64,000 nucleotides of DNA from Nitrospirillum viridazoti (GCF_007827975.1 NZ_VITT01000005.1), one strand, 5' to 3'. Shown: positions 8,865 to 17,636, counted from the first letter of the stretch. Numbers and translations are program-made. The notes: a model not told the origin generated them from the sequence alone.

Positions 8865-10136
8865 TTAGTGGCCCAGCCGGGCCCGGATGCGGTCATACGA
8901 TTCCAAGCCGGCCAGCGGCCCCAGGGCCGTCACCACCGGCACACTCTCCAACAGCCGGCGGGCGCACCGTTCCACGGCGTCCACGTCCACCGCGTTCACC
9001 CGGGCCAGCATCTCCGCCACCGGGATGGGACGGCCGTGGATCAGCATTTGCTGCCCCACCTGCTCGCATCGCGCCATGCTGCTTTCCAAGGCCATGACCA
9101 AGCTGGACTTCAGCTGGGCGCGGGCGCGCGCCACCTCATCCTCGCGGATGCTGCCCACCAGGTTGGCGACCTCGCCACAGACCACGGGCACCAGTTCCGC
9201 CACCTGCTCCGGCCCCGTGCCGGCATAGATGCCGAACAGGCCCGTCTCGGCGAAATGGCTGGCGAAGCTGTAGATGCTGTAGACCAGCCCGCGCTTCTCC
9301 CGCACCTCCTGGAACAGGCGGGACGACATGCCGCCACCCAGCAGGGTGGACAGCACCTGCGTCGCGTAGTTGTCCTCGTGATGGACGCCCACCGCCTCGA
9401 ATCCCAGCACGACGTGGGTCTGTTCCAGGTCGCGCTCGTCACGGAAATCGCCGCCGTGATAGCTGGCCTTTTCCTGCGGCCAGTCCCGATGCTCCGGCAG
9501 GGCGCCGAACATCTCGGCCGCCATGTCCACCATGCGGGCATGCTCGATTCGGCCGGACGCCGCCACCACCATGGCCGGGCCGGAATAATGACCCTGCACA
9601 TAGGCGTTCAGATCATCGCGGCTGAGCCTCTCCACGATCTCCGGCAGGCCCAGCACCGGGCGACCCAGCGCCTGGCCGGGAAAGGCCGTCGCCTGGAAAT
9701 GGTCGAAGATGATGTCGTCGGGCGTATCCTCGGCCTGGCCGATCTCCTGCAGGACGACCGTGCGTTCCTTGGCCAGCTCGTCGGCGTCCAGACTGGCGTG
9801 CTGCACCATGTCCGCCACGATGTCCAGGGCCAGGCCCGCATCCTCCTTCAGCACCTTGCCGTAATAGGCCGTGTGCTCCCGCGTGGTGTAGGCGTTCAGG
9901 TGGCCACCCACATCCTCGATCTGCTGGCTGATCTGATAGGCGTCGCGCTTGGGCGTGCCCTTGAACAGCATGTGCTCCACCAGGTGGGCCACACCGTTGA
10001 CCTCGGGCGCCTCGTCCCGGGTGCCGACGCCGACCCAGACGCCCAGCGACACCGTCTCCACCCCGGCCATACTGTCGGTGACGACGCGCAGGCCGTTGTC
10101 CAGCGTGGTGACCTGGATTCCGCCCCCGTCGCTCAT
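8865..10136 (-). CDS. M16-family zinc metallopeptidase (mitochondrial processing peptidase-like)
   Basis: The 423-residue protein belongs to the M16B peptidases, the bacterial relatives of the mitochondrial processing peptidase beta subunit. The inverted zinc motif HxxEH is present as HLVEH at residues 51-55, followed by MLFKGT, and the distal acidic ligand region ERTVVLQEIGQAEDTPDD is intact. A glycine-rich loop (STLLGGGMSSRLFQEVREKRGL) typical of the family lies further on. It has no signal peptide. Its start overlaps the thrC stop by four bases (ATGA), which indicates translational coupling. The substrate is not known. Confidence 0.93.
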   Translation of the reverse strand: MSDGGGIQVTTLDNGLRVVTDSMAGVETVSLGVWVGVGTRDEAPEVNGVAHLVEHMLFKGTPKRDAYQISQQIEDVGGHLNAYTTREHTAYYGKVLKEDAGLALDIVADMVQHASLDADELAKERTVVLQEIGQAEDTPDDIIFDHFQATAFPGQALGRPVLGLPEIVERLSRDDLNAYVQGHYSGPAMVVAASGRIEHARMVDMAAEMFGALPEHRDWPQEKASYHGGDFRDERDLEQTHVVLGFEAVGVHHEDNYATQVLSTLLGGGMSSRLFQEVREKRGLVYSIYSFASHFAETGLFGIYAGTGPEQVAELVPVVCGEVANLVGSIREDEVARARAQLKSSLVMALESSMARCEQVGQQMLIHGRPIPVAEMLARVNAVDVDAVERCARRLLESVPVVTALGPLAGLESYDRIRARLGH

Positions 10137-11563
10137 CGGGCGGCTCCCGTAACGCGAGATTTGGAGCGCACGAAGGCTTTCACCGCCTCGACGTCGTTGG
10201 GCAGCACGGACACCCGCTCCTCCCGTTCATAAAGGTCCGCCAGCTGGCGGGGCAGCGGCGGGTGCATACCGGTGGCGGCCTTGACCGCGTCCGGGAACTT
10301 GGCCGGGTGGGCGCAGGCCAGCGACACCAGCGGCACCTCGGCCGGCACGGTGCCGGCGGCACGGGCCCGGGCGGCGGCATGCACGCCCACGGCCGTGTGC
10401 GGGTCCAACAGATAGCCCGTGGTCTGGAACACCCGGCGCATGGTTTCCGCCGTCTCATGCTCATCGGCGCGGAAGCCGTCGAACAGGCCCCGCGCCTCAG
10501 CCAACTGGCGCTCATCCACCGTGAAGCGGCCGCTGGCGGCGAAGCCGTCCATAACGTTCGTCACGGCGGCACCGTCGCGGCCCAGCAGGTCGAACAGCAG
10601 GCGCTCGAAGTTGCTGGACACCTGAATGTCCATGCTGGGGCTGATTGTGGGAACCACGCCGTTGGTGGCCATGGTGCCGGACTGGAAGAAGCGGGTCAGG
10701 ATGTCGTTGCTGTTGGTGCCCACCACCAGGCGCTGGATGGGCAGGCCGATGGCCCGGGCGCCGTACGCGGCGTAGACGTTGCCGAAGTTGCCGGTGGGAA
10801 CGGAGAAGGCCACCGGCCGGTCCGGCGCGCCCAGAGCCACACCCGCCGCCACGTAGTACACCACCTGGGCCAGGATGCGGGCCCAGTTGATGGAGTTGAC
10901 GGCGGAGATGTTCAGCTCATCCCGGTAGGCCTGGTCATTGAACAGGGCCTTCACGATGGCCTGGCAGTCGTCGAAGGTCCCTTCCAACGCCACGTTGTGC
11001 ACGTTGGGCGACAGCACGGTGGTCATCTGCCGGCGCTGCACCTCGGACGTGCGGCCCTTGGGGTGCAGGATGACGATGTCCACCAGCTCACGATCCCGGC
11101 AGGCCTCGATGGCGGCGGAACCGGTGTCGCCCGAGGTGGCGCCCACCACGGTGACACGACGGCCGCGCTTGGCCAGCACATGGTCGAACAGGCGGCCCAG
11201 CAGTTGCAGCGCCACGTCCTTGAAGGCCAGGGTGGGGCCGTGGAACAGTTCCAGCACCCATTCCTCCTGCCCCAGCTGGGTCAGGGGGGTGACGGCGGCG
11301 TGGGCGAAGCTGCCATAGGCGTCATGCACCAGGGCGCGCAGCTCATCCTCGGAAATGGCGCCGCCCATGAAGGGGGCCATCACGCGGGTGGCCAGCTCGC
11401 CATAGCTGAGGCCACGCAGGGCGCGCAAGGCGCTGGCGTCGAAGGCCGGCCAGGCCGCCGGCACATACAGGCCGCCGTCACGGGCCAAGCCCGCCAGCAG
11501 CGCATCCTCAAAGCCCAAGGCCGGCGCCCGGCCCCGCGTGCTGATATAATCCACCCTAGGCAT
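10133..11563 (-). CDS. thrC: Threonine synthase
   Basis: This 476-residue enzyme converts O-phosphohomoserine to threonine using pyridoxal phosphate. The PLP-binding lysine is Lys115 in GPTLAFKDVALQ, and the phosphate-binding TSGDTGSAA segment and the GNFGN loop (PTGNFGNVYAAY) are present. Its length fits the longer proteobacterial threonine synthase class. It overlaps the M16 peptidase gene downstream by four bases. The aspartate-semialdehyde dehydrogenase gene of the same pathway begins at the right end of the window. The gene diverges from the coiled-coil gene at 11878. Confidence 0.96.
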   Translation of the reverse strand: MPRVDYISTRGRAPALGFEDALLAGLARDGGLYVPAAWPAFDASALRALRGLSYGELATRVMAPFMGGAISEDELRALVHDAYGSFAHAAVTPLTQLGQEEWVLELFHGPTLAFKDVALQLLGRLFDHVLAKRGRRVTVVGATSGDTGSAAIEACRDRELVDIVILHPKGRTSEVQRRQMTTVLSPNVHNVALEGTFDDCQAIVKALFNDQAYRDELNISAVNSINWARILAQVVYYVAAGVALGAPDRPVAFSVPTGNFGNVYAAYGARAIGLPIQRLVVGTNSNDILTRFFQSGTMATNGVVPTISPSMDIQVSSNFERLLFDLLGRDGAAVTNVMDGFAASGRFTVDERQLAEARGLFDGFRADEHETAETMRRVFQTTGYLLDPHTAVGVHAAARARAAGTVPAEVPLVSLACAHPAKFPDAVKAATGMHPPLPRQLADLYEREERVSVLPNDVEAVKAFVRSKSRVTGAAR

Positions 11564-11877
11564 CCATCCCTTGGCTCAACTCGAACCCCTACAGTAGCCA
11601 GTGGCGCCAAGGTCCCGCAAGCCCGCCAGCCCCCCATGGAAACATGGGTGATTCGCATGGGAAGACCAGCGGCGTGTCAAGGCCCCGGCGCGGCGTTCCA
11701 GGACATCCAATTTTCCCGGAAATGACACTTGGAAAGCGCCTTCGGTTGCGCTGCAATAGAACCGACGGCCGGGGCTTGGCCCCGCCGTTCAATAGCAACA
11801 TCCCCGCCAGGATAGACCGGACGAGGCATCGTTCCGGAACGCCGTGGGGTCTTCGAGATGGGGCGTTCCGCGGCACC
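11564..11877. other. Divergent intergenic region between thrC and the coiled-coil pair
   Basis: This 314-base region must carry the leftward thrC promoter and the rightward promoter of the pair at 11878. Apart from the hairpin at 11835-11870 no defined site is recognised. An open frame extends upstream of 11878 from 11644, but it has no ribosome site and is probably not translated. Confidence 0.5.
11835..11870 (+). promoter_or_regulatory. Hairpin just before the start of the coiled-coil gene
   Basis: CGGAACGCC at 11835-11843 pairs perfectly with GGCGTTCCG at 11862-11870, leaving seven bases to the ATG at 11878. The purine-rich GAGATGGGG that would serve as ribosome binding site falls in the loop and right arm, so the structure could limit translation. 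Confidence 0.4.
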
Positions 11878-12450
11878 ATGGGGCTGATGCACGCGATCAT
11901 GCTGGCCGGCACCCTGGCGGTGGTGGCGGGCCTGATCATCCTGGTTCTGGGCAAATTGGGCGAGGCGGCGGTGGAACGCCAGCCGGACTTTCGCCATGCC
12001 CTCAGCCGCCTGCCCCTGGGTGCCCAGATCGAGAATCGGCTGGAGGGGCGCGAGGCAGAGCTGCGCGCCGAACTGACGGCCCTGCAAGGCGCCCTGGGCG
12101 AGGTGCGCCGCCGCCGCTATGCCCTGGACAAGGACCTGGAGGACGCGCGCCGCAGCGCCCAGGCCCCCGTGCGCGTGGTGGGGCGTGAGGATGCCGGCCT
12201 GAACCGCTTCGTCGCCTGGATGGTCAACCGCCTGGTGCAGCAGGCCCAAGGCGACACCAAGACCGCCGTGGCGCTGGACCCGGAATGGGCCGGCCCGCAG
12301 ATGATCGAGGTATGGTCGGAAAACCTGGCCGATGCCCGCCGCGACCTGCAGCGCTATTTTCCCGCACCCTTGGGCTATGTGCTGTTGAGCATCCAGCTGG
12401 CCAACAGCGGCAAGGCCGACGCGGCCGCGCAGAAGGAGAGCACGGCATGA
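11878..12450 (+). CDS. Membrane-anchored coiled-coil protein, first of a paralogous pair
   Basis: I do not recognise a named family. The 190-residue protein starts with one hydrophobic segment (residues about 5-25, HAIMLAGTLAVVAGLIILVL), continues with a charged alpha-helical stretch rich in E, R and L (about 55-100, likely coiled coil), and ends in a domain with VWSENLADARRDLQRYFP near residues 142-160 followed by a GYVLL strand. The next gene repeats this layout and the same C-terminal pattern. Its stop overlaps the next start (ATGA), so the two are translationally coupled. Gene order suggests an insertion between surf1 and thrC, which are adjacent or nearly so in related genomes. The likely topology is a short periplasmic or cytoplasmic N-terminus with a soluble tail. 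Confidence 0.7.
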   Translation: MGLMHAIMLAGTLAVVAGLIILVLGKLGEAAVERQPDFRHALSRLPLGAQIENRLEGREAELRAELTALQGALGEVRRRRYALDKDLEDARRSAQAPVRVVGREDAGLNRFVAWMVNRLVQQAQGDTKTAVALDPEWAGPQMIEVWSENLADARRDLQRYFPAPLGYVLLSIQLANSGKADAAAQKESTA

Positions 12451-13025
12451 TCGCCTTGATGCTGACCCTGCTGGCCGTGGTGGTCACCGCAGGCCTGACC
12501 GGCGAACGCGCCTGGACCCGCGTCAGCGAGGCCAAGGCCCGCCGCCGCCAGGCCCTGAACCGGCAGCGTGAACAAAGCCAGCGCATCCGCCGCCTGGCGC
12601 GCGCCACCTACAGCCTGAAGCAGCAACGCCGCCACATCCAGCTGAGCATGGAGACATTGCAGGATGAATGTGCGCGGCTGGAGCAGGACATCAAGCGCAT
12701 CGCCCGCCCGGAAAACCGCATCTTCGTGCTGGAGGAGCGCCGCAATCCCACCGACGCCGCCTGGATCGCCACGGTGGAGGTGGGCGGCACCGTCGCCGAC
12801 AGCGCCCTGCCCGCCGCCGTGCCGTGGCAGCGCCGCCGCTTCCTGCTGTGGGCCGGCGATGATGAGGGCGCGCGGGCCCGGCTGGAGCGGCGCTTTCCCC
12901 ATGGCAGCGGCTTCCGCGTCAGCCAGCTGATGCTGCGCCCCAACCACGCCGCCGCCCCGCCGGCCGCCACCAGCGGCGGGCTGGAAACGCGGGCGGCGAA
13001 GACGGCCAGGCTGGCTGCCAGTTAA
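12447..13025 (+). CDS. Membrane-anchored coiled-coil protein, second of a paralogous pair
   Basis: The 192-residue protein has an N-terminal hydrophobic segment (residues about 2-17), a long strongly basic and glutamine-rich helix (about 20-90, with heptad-like spacing in HIQLSMETLQDECARLEQDI), and a C-terminal domain containing LLWAGDDEGARARLERRFP followed by GFRVSQLML. That end aligns with the upstream protein as [VL]W-x6-AR-x2-L-x-R-x-FP-x3-G-[YF]. The start ATG at 12447 overlaps the upstream stop by four bases. The function is unknown; a hetero-oligomer with its neighbour is the simplest inference. Confidence 0.7.
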   Translation: MIALMLTLLAVVVTAGLTGERAWTRVSEAKARRRQALNRQREQSQRIRRLARATYSLKQQRRHIQLSMETLQDECARLEQDIKRIARPENRIFVLEERRNPTDAAWIATVEVGGTVADSALPAAVPWQRRRFLLWAGDDEGARARLERRFPHGSGFRVSQLMLRPNHAAAPPAATSGGLETRAAKTARLAAS

Positions 13026-13028
13026 GCT

Positions 13029-13340
13029 TCATTCCTCTTTCAAATAATAATCTGTGATAGTGCAACTGGAGGCGTCATAAGTCACCCCAATCTTTTTACC
13101 AGTAACTTTTGCCGTCATAACGGTTGACCAGAATCTACTATTTAAATCGGCAGAGACATTCGGCAGGGTGAGATGGCCATTTGTGCACTGCGCAGCAGAA
13201 GTATACCAAACAGTTATGCTCGTTATGTAATCTTGAAGACGCCACTTGGTTGGAGATTCTTCGATGAATCCCGATGCTGCGAAACATGATCCAGAAATAA
13301 AAATAGGAAATAAAGCCAAAAAGACACCAATTTTACTCAT
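13029..13340 (-). CDS. AT-rich orphan, small secreted protein
   Basis: This gene encodes about 103 residues that I cannot assign to a family. A Sec signal peptide is clear (MSKIGVFLALFPIFISGSCFA), and the mature part is polar with two cysteines (AAQCTNG and ASSCTIT) that could form one disulfide in the periplasm. The chosen ATG at 13340 has GGGG six bases upstream; an in-frame ATG at 13352 adds four residues. Base composition is strikingly AT-rich compared with every neighbour and codons such as AAA, ATA and TTT are frequent, which points to recent transfer. It lies three bases from the convergent coiled-coil gene. Confidence 0.6.
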   Translation of the reverse strand: MSKIGVFLALFPIFISGSCFAASGFIEESPTKWRLQDYITSITVWYTSAAQCTNGHLTLPNVSADLNSRFWSTVMTAKVTGKKIGVTYDASSCTITDYYLKEE

Positions 13341-13394
13341 GCTGCCCCACATCTCTGCGCCAATATTTATATGATCTGATATGCTACTACAAGT

Positions 13395-14165
13395 TTAAGT
13401 CTCCGTCTCCACCCGGCTGAAGCGCAAGTAGGCGATGACCGCCAGGGCCACGGCCAGGCAGTACCAGGTGATGGCGTACTGCAGATGATCGTTGGGGATG
13501 GTGACGCGGGTCTGGCCGCCCACGGGGAAACCTCCGGGGTTGGATGTGGCGCCGGCCTCCACCACCACGGGCTCCGGCACCTCGGTCCCCGCCTTGGCCG
13601 CCATGGCCGGCAGGTCGTACCACAGCCAAAAATTGTCGTTCACCAGATTGTCCGGCTGCATCCAGCCGCGGGGCGGCGGCACGCGGGCCACCCCGTCTAC
13701 CGTCACCTCGCCTTCCAACTGGCCCTCGGGCCGGCGCGCCGGGTCCTTGCCCTGGGTGGGAACCCAGCCGCGGTCGACCAGCACCACGCCACCGCCGTCC
13801 GCCCGCACGAAGGGCGTGACGACGTCGTAGCCGGGGGCGCCCTTCAGGGAACGGGCCCCCAGGTACAGCTCATGATTATTCAGGAAATGGCCGGTGATGC
13901 GCACCCGGCGGTAATCCCAGGCCTTGGGATCATCGATCTTGGCCGGCAGCTCGGCCGGGGCGGCCGCCATCTGCTGCTGGATGTGGTCCAGGATGCCCTG
14001 CTTCCAGAACAGGCGCTGCACCTGCCAAGTGCCCAGGCCCGCCATGAACAGGATGGCGCCGCCAGCCACCAAGCCGCCCCAGAAGGTCGGGCGGAAGCGC
14101 CGGCGCCCCTTCGCGACGGGGCCGGGGGTGGCGCCGGTGGGGGACGCGGTGGACGAAGAAGTCAT
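13395..14165 (-). CDS. SURF1-family cytochrome c oxidase assembly protein
   Basis: The 256-residue inner-membrane protein belongs to the SURF1/Shy1 family, which helps insert heme a into cytochrome oxidase subunit I. It has two membrane segments, one near residues 32-50 (FWGGLVAGGAILFMAGLGTW) and one near the C-terminus (LQYAITWYCLAVALAVIAYL), enclosing a periplasmic domain. Family hallmarks are the GTWQVQRLFWK motif, DYRRVRITGHFL and VLVDRGWVP. The start overlaps the DUF983 stop by four bases, so it is coupled to the cox genes. Confidence 0.93.
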   Translation of the reverse strand: MTSSSTASPTGATPGPVAKGRRRFRPTFWGGLVAGGAILFMAGLGTWQVQRLFWKQGILDHIQQQMAAAPAELPAKIDDPKAWDYRRVRITGHFLNNHELYLGARSLKGAPGYDVVTPFVRADGGGVVLVDRGWVPTQGKDPARRPEGQLEGEVTVDGVARVPPPRGWMQPDNLVNDNFWLWYDLPAMAAKAGTEVPEPVVVEAGATSNPGGFPVGGQTRVTIPNDHLQYAITWYCLAVALAVIAYLRFSRVETET

Positions 14166-14596
14166 GCACCAGGATTCCTATCGCTATCACTATCGCCATG
14201 CCCGGCGCCATGTCCGGGCGTGTCTTCGGAGGGCCCCTCGAATTCGGCCCGGCGGTAGCGGTATTGCAGGGCGAACACCACGCCCTTGGCCGGGCGCAGC
14301 AGGCCCAGCGTGCCGCCCAGGATGACCACGCCCCAGACCAGGGCGGTCAGCCATAGGGGCCAGTCCACCCGCATGGACACCATCAACGCGACGGGCACGA
14401 TGACGAAGCCCAGGATGAAGATCAGGAAGACGGCGGGGCCATCGCCGCTGTCGCCCCGGGCCAGTTCCAGGCCGCAGACGGGGCAACGCTCCGCCACGGT
14501 GAGGAAGCCCACGAACAAATCGCCCCGACCGCAGCGGGGACACTTGCAGCGCAAGCCCGCCAGGGTCGGGGCGACGGAGGAGGCATCAGGTTCCAA
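14162..14596 (-). CDS. DUF983 membrane protein of the cytochrome oxidase cluster
   Basis: The 144-residue protein has an N-terminal zinc-ribbon-like pair of motifs, CPRCGRGDLF and CPVCGLEL, followed by two membrane helices (VFLIFILGFVIVPVALMVSM and LWLTALVWGVVILGGTLGLL). DUF983 proteins are routinely encoded between coxC and surf1 in alphaproteobacteria and are presumed to help oxidase biogenesis, though the role is not established. The start appears to be TTG at 14596. It overlaps surf1 by four bases and follows coxC by 38 bases. Confidence 0.88.
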   Translation of the reverse strand: MEPDASSVAPTLAGLRCKCPRCGRGDLFVGFLTVAERCPVCGLELARGDSGDGPAVFLIFILGFVIVPVALMVSMRVDWPLWLTALVWGVVILGGTLGLLRPAKGVVFALQYRYRRAEFEGPSEDTPGHGAGHGDSDSDRNPGA

Positions 14597-14634
14597 GGTT
14601 TATGTCCGTCAGGAACAGAACGACGGTCCTGGCG

Positions 14635-15504
14635 TCAGTGCGGAATCACGCCGCGCGGCGTGGAACCCCACCAGTAGATGCTGACGAACAGGAACAGCCA
14701 GACCACGTCCACGAAGTGCCAGTACCAGGCCGCGGCCTCGAAGCCGAAGTGGCTCTTGGGCGTGAAGTGGCCGGCGCGGGTGCGGAAGAAACAGACGATC
14801 AGGAAGATCGTTCCGACGATGACATGGAAGCCGTGGAAGCCGGTCGCCATGAAGAAGGCCGAGGTGTAGGCGTTCTGGGCGAAGCCGAACTCGGCGTGCA
14901 TGTACTCGTAAGCCTGGAAGCAGGTGAACAGCAGGCCCAGCAGGATGGTGAAGCCCAGGGCCCTGGCCGCTTCCTTGTTGCGACCCTCAACCAGCGCATG
15001 GTGCGCCCAGGTAACCGTGGTGCCCGACAGCAGCAGGATGACGGTCATCAGGATGGGCATGTCGAAGGGATTGACCGGCTCGATCCCCTTGGGCGGCCAT
15101 ACGCCGCCGTTGGCGGCCACGCGCCCGATCTGCTGCGCCTCGTTGAAGTAGATGCTGGTGTCGAAGAAGGCCCAGAAGAAGGCGACGAAGAACATCACCT
15201 CGGACGCGATGAACAGCGTCATGCCGTAGCGCAGGCCGATCTTCACCACCGGGGAGTGCAGCTTGCGCACCACCGACTCGCCAATGACGTCGCGCCACCA
15301 GGCGAACATGACGCCCAGCACGCCCAGGAAGCCGACGATGGCCAGGATCCAGCCATGGCCATGCATGCCCAGCACGGCACCGCTGGTCAGCAGGCCCGCC
15401 GCGACGGAGGCGACCAAGGGCCAAGGGCTGGGATCCACCAGGTGGTAGGGCTGCTTTATGCCCTCAGAATTTCCGGGCGCGGAGTTAGCCTGGACATCAG
15501 CCAT
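14635..15504 (-). CDS. coxC: Cytochrome c oxidase subunit III
   Basis: This 289-residue, seven-helix membrane protein is subunit III of the aa3-type terminal oxidase, which stabilises the catalytic core and helps proton uptake. The order of helices and the conserved segments GMHGHGWI, SEVMFFVAFFWAFF and GFHGFHVIVGTIFL are characteristic. It ends with the WYWHFVDVVWLFLF motif. The gene is on the leftward cox transcript, between ctaG and the DUF983 gene, with about 190 bases separating it from ctaG. That gap shows no gene. Confidence 0.97.
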   Translation of the reverse strand: MADVQANSAPGNSEGIKQPYHLVDPSPWPLVASVAAGLLTSGAVLGMHGHGWILAIVGFLGVLGVMFAWWRDVIGESVVRKLHSPVVKIGLRYGMTLFIASEVMFFVAFFWAFFDTSIYFNEAQQIGRVAANGGVWPPKGIEPVNPFDMPILMTVILLLSGTTVTWAHHALVEGRNKEAARALGFTILLGLLFTCFQAYEYMHAEFGFAQNAYTSAFFMATGFHGFHVIVGTIFLIVCFFRTRAGHFTPKSHFGFEAAAWYWHFVDVVWLFLFVSIYWWGSTPRGVIPH

Positions 15505-15690
15505 GTTCTTGTTTCCCTCGGATCAAAACAACGCGGTGGTCGTCAGATAACGGCGGACATTGCCGCCCCGGTCCTTATTCGTGCCCTCCCTGATCCCCCG
15601 CGCTGGGGGGACTGGACACTCCCTTGGTAAACGTTCCTGCCCCGCCCGTCCAGAGGTTGTGCGGCTTTTAGGCCATTGCCCGGCTACGCT

Positions 15691-16320
15691 TCAGCCGCCC
15701 GGACGCGCTTTGGCGGCCTGATCCTGCACGGCCGCCGCCGTCTGGTCGGCCGCCAGGAAGAAGGTGTAGGACAGGGTGATGGTGGCCACGTCCTTCATGT
15801 GCGGGTCGTCGGCCAGCGCGGGGTCGACAAAGAAAGTCACGGGCATGTCCAGTTCCTGCCCCGGCTCCAGCCGCTGGCGGGTGAAGCAGAAGCACTGGAT
15901 TTTGTTGAAATAAATGCCGGCCTTGTCGGGCGTGACGTTGAAGGTGGCGGTGCCCACCAGCGCCTTGTCCGACAGGTTCTTGGCGTGGTAGCGGATCTGC
16001 CGCACCTCCCCCAGCTTAACCTGCACGGCATTCTGAAGGGGACGGAATTGCCAAGGCAATTCGCGGTTCACTTCGGCATCGAAACGAACGGTGACCGTGC
16101 GGTCGACCACGCGGTCGGCGCCCCTCTCCGCCACCTGCGTCGTGCCGCCGAAGCCGGTGGCCTTGCAGAACACCCGGTAGAGCGGCACGGCGGCGAAGCT
16201 GAGCCCCACCATGCCGGCCACGATGGTCAGCGCCCCCACCAGCATGCGCCGGTTGCGCCGGGCCAGCTCGGGCCGCGCGGGCGGGGTATGGGGGGAATCG
16301 GGACCTGGGGTGTCAGCCAA
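15691..16320 (-). CDS. ctaG: Cytochrome c oxidase assembly protein CtaG/Cox11
   Basis: The 209-residue protein delivers copper to the CuB centre of subunit I. It has a single N-terminal membrane anchor (residues about 25-48, MLVGALTIVAGMVGLSFAAVPLYRVF) followed by a periplasmic immunoglobulin-like domain. The copper-binding CFCF motif is present in IQCFCFTRQRL, with the downstream EPGQELDMPVTFFVDP segment typical of Cox11. The start is TTG at 16320, supported by a GGAGG eight bases upstream; no in-frame ATG fits better. It sits between the small CoxF-like gene and coxC. Confidence 0.95.
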   Translation of the reverse strand: MADTPGPDSPHTPPARPELARRNRRMLVGALTIVAGMVGLSFAAVPLYRVFCKATGFGGTTQVAERGADRVVDRTVTVRFDAEVNRELPWQFRPLQNAVQVKLGEVRQIRYHAKNLSDKALVGTATFNVTPDKAGIYFNKIQCFCFTRQRLEPGQELDMPVTFFVDPALADDPHMKDVATITLSYTFFLAADQTAAAVQDQAAKARPGG

Positions 16321-16419
16321 CCTGTCGCCTCCCTGGCTTTGACGACGACCCTTACGGTGGGCGAACGTCTTTGCGCGCCGATGGCGGGTTCGCCCGCCGA
16401 ATTCTTATTGGGAAAGGGG

Positions 16420-16611
16420 TTATTGGCCTTGCGCGTGCAGCCCCATGCGCACGATGGCCACGACATAGATCAATGCCACGAAGCCCAGCAGCGAGAAGAA
16501 TAGCGCCAGGTTCTTGCCACGCTGGCGGCGCGCCCGCTCGGCCGCGTCGAGGACCGGCTCAGGCGAGGAGGTGCCAGCGGGGGTACCGGTGGGATTGATG
16601 GTGTTGGCCAT
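16420..16611 (-). CDS. Small single-helix protein, CoxF-like
   Basis: This 63-residue protein has a polar, proline-rich N-terminus, a basic ARRQRGKN stretch and one membrane helix (LALFFSLLGFVALIYVVAIV). Short proteins of this design between ctaB and ctaG are known as CoxF or hypothetical oxidase small proteins in alphaproteobacteria. Its role is not established; position argues for a part in oxidase assembly. The helix orientation predicts the N-terminus in the cytoplasm. Confidence 0.8.
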   Translation of the reverse strand: MANTINPTGTPAGTSSPEPVLDAAERARRQRGKNLALFFSLLGFVALIYVVAIVRMGLHAQGQ

Positions 16612-16655
16612 GCGGTCAGGGTTCCTATGCGGAGGGGCCCTCTCAGGCGAGGGCG

Positions 16656-17603
16656 TCAGGCCACCAGCTTCTCACCGATCAGGATGGCGAGCAGCAGGAA
16701 AAGGTAGAGGATGGAATAGGCGAACATCTGCTTGGCGGAGCGATGGGTCTTGTCCAGCATGACCCGCACGGCGCAGAGGATGAACAGCAGGCTGAGCACC
16801 GTGGCGCCCACCAGATAAGCGATACCGCCCACACCGAACCAGTGGGGGGCGATGGCGATGGGCAGCAGCAGCAGGGTGTAGACCAGCATCTGGCGCTTGG
16901 TGGCGGCCTCGCCCGCCACCACGGGCAGCATGGGCACGCCGGCACGGCTGTAATCGCCGCTGCGGAACAGGGCGAGCGCCCAGAAATGGGGCGGCGTCCA
17001 GAAGAAGATGAGGCAGAACAGCAGCACCGGGCCGATGCTGACGTCGCCCGTCACCGCCGCCCAGCCGATCATGGGCGGGAAGGCGCCAGCGGCCCCGCCG
17101 ATGACAATGTTCTGCGGCGTGCGGCGCTTCAGCCACATGGTGTAGACGAAAACGTAGAAGGCGTTGGCCACGCCCAGGATGGCGGCGGCCACCCAGTTGA
17201 CCGCCAGGCCCATCAACAGGACCGACGCCACGGACAGCACGACGCCGAAGGCCAGCGCCTCATCCGGGTTGACCTTGCCCTGGGGGATGGGCCGGCCGCG
17301 GGTGCGCTCCATGACGGCGTCGATGTCGCGGTCGTACCACATGTTGATGGCGCCGGCGGCGCCGGCGCCCACGGCGATGCACAGCAGGGCCACCACCGCC
17401 AGGACCGGGTGCAGGGTGCCGGGCGCCACCACCAGGCCGGCCAGGCCGCTGAACACCACGAGCGACATGACCCGGGGCTTCAGCAGGGCGATGTAGTCGG
17501 CCACACTGCCCGGCAGGCTGGCGGCCTGGGCGGGGACGGTCTGGCCTTCGAAGGCGGTATCGGTCATCTGTCTTCGCATCTCATCCGACGTCGTCGGCCC
17601 CAT
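16656..17603 (-). CDS. ctaB: Protoheme IX farnesyltransferase (heme O synthase)
   Basis: The 315-residue polytopic enzyme of the UbiA superfamily adds a farnesyl group to heme b to give heme o, the precursor of heme a used by the oxidase. The first prenyl-diphosphate motif is seen as NMWYDRDIDAVMERTRGRP and the second region as the loop around FALALFRSGDYSRAGVPMLP. At least seven hydrophobic helices follow. The longest frame starts at ATG 17603; internal starts at 17579 (MRRQM) and 17567 (MTDTAF) are also possible because no strong ribosome site marks the first one. A terminator-like hairpin separates it from coxA. Confidence 0.95.
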   Translation of the reverse strand: MGPTTSDEMRRQMTDTAFEGQTVPAQAASLPGSVADYIALLKPRVMSLVVFSGLAGLVVAPGTLHPVLAVVALLCIAVGAGAAGAINMWYDRDIDAVMERTRGRPIPQGKVNPDEALAFGVVLSVASVLLMGLAVNWVAAAILGVANAFYVFVYTMWLKRRTPQNIVIGGAAGAFPPMIGWAAVTGDVSIGPVLLFCLIFFWTPPHFWALALFRSGDYSRAGVPMLPVVAGEAATKRQMLVYTLLLLPIAIAPHWFGVGGIAYLVGATVLSLLFILCAVRVMLDKTHRSAKQMFAYSILYLFLLLAILIGEKLVA

Positions 17604-17636
17604 GCGGGGAGCCGATGGCGTCTTTAATCAGGCAAA

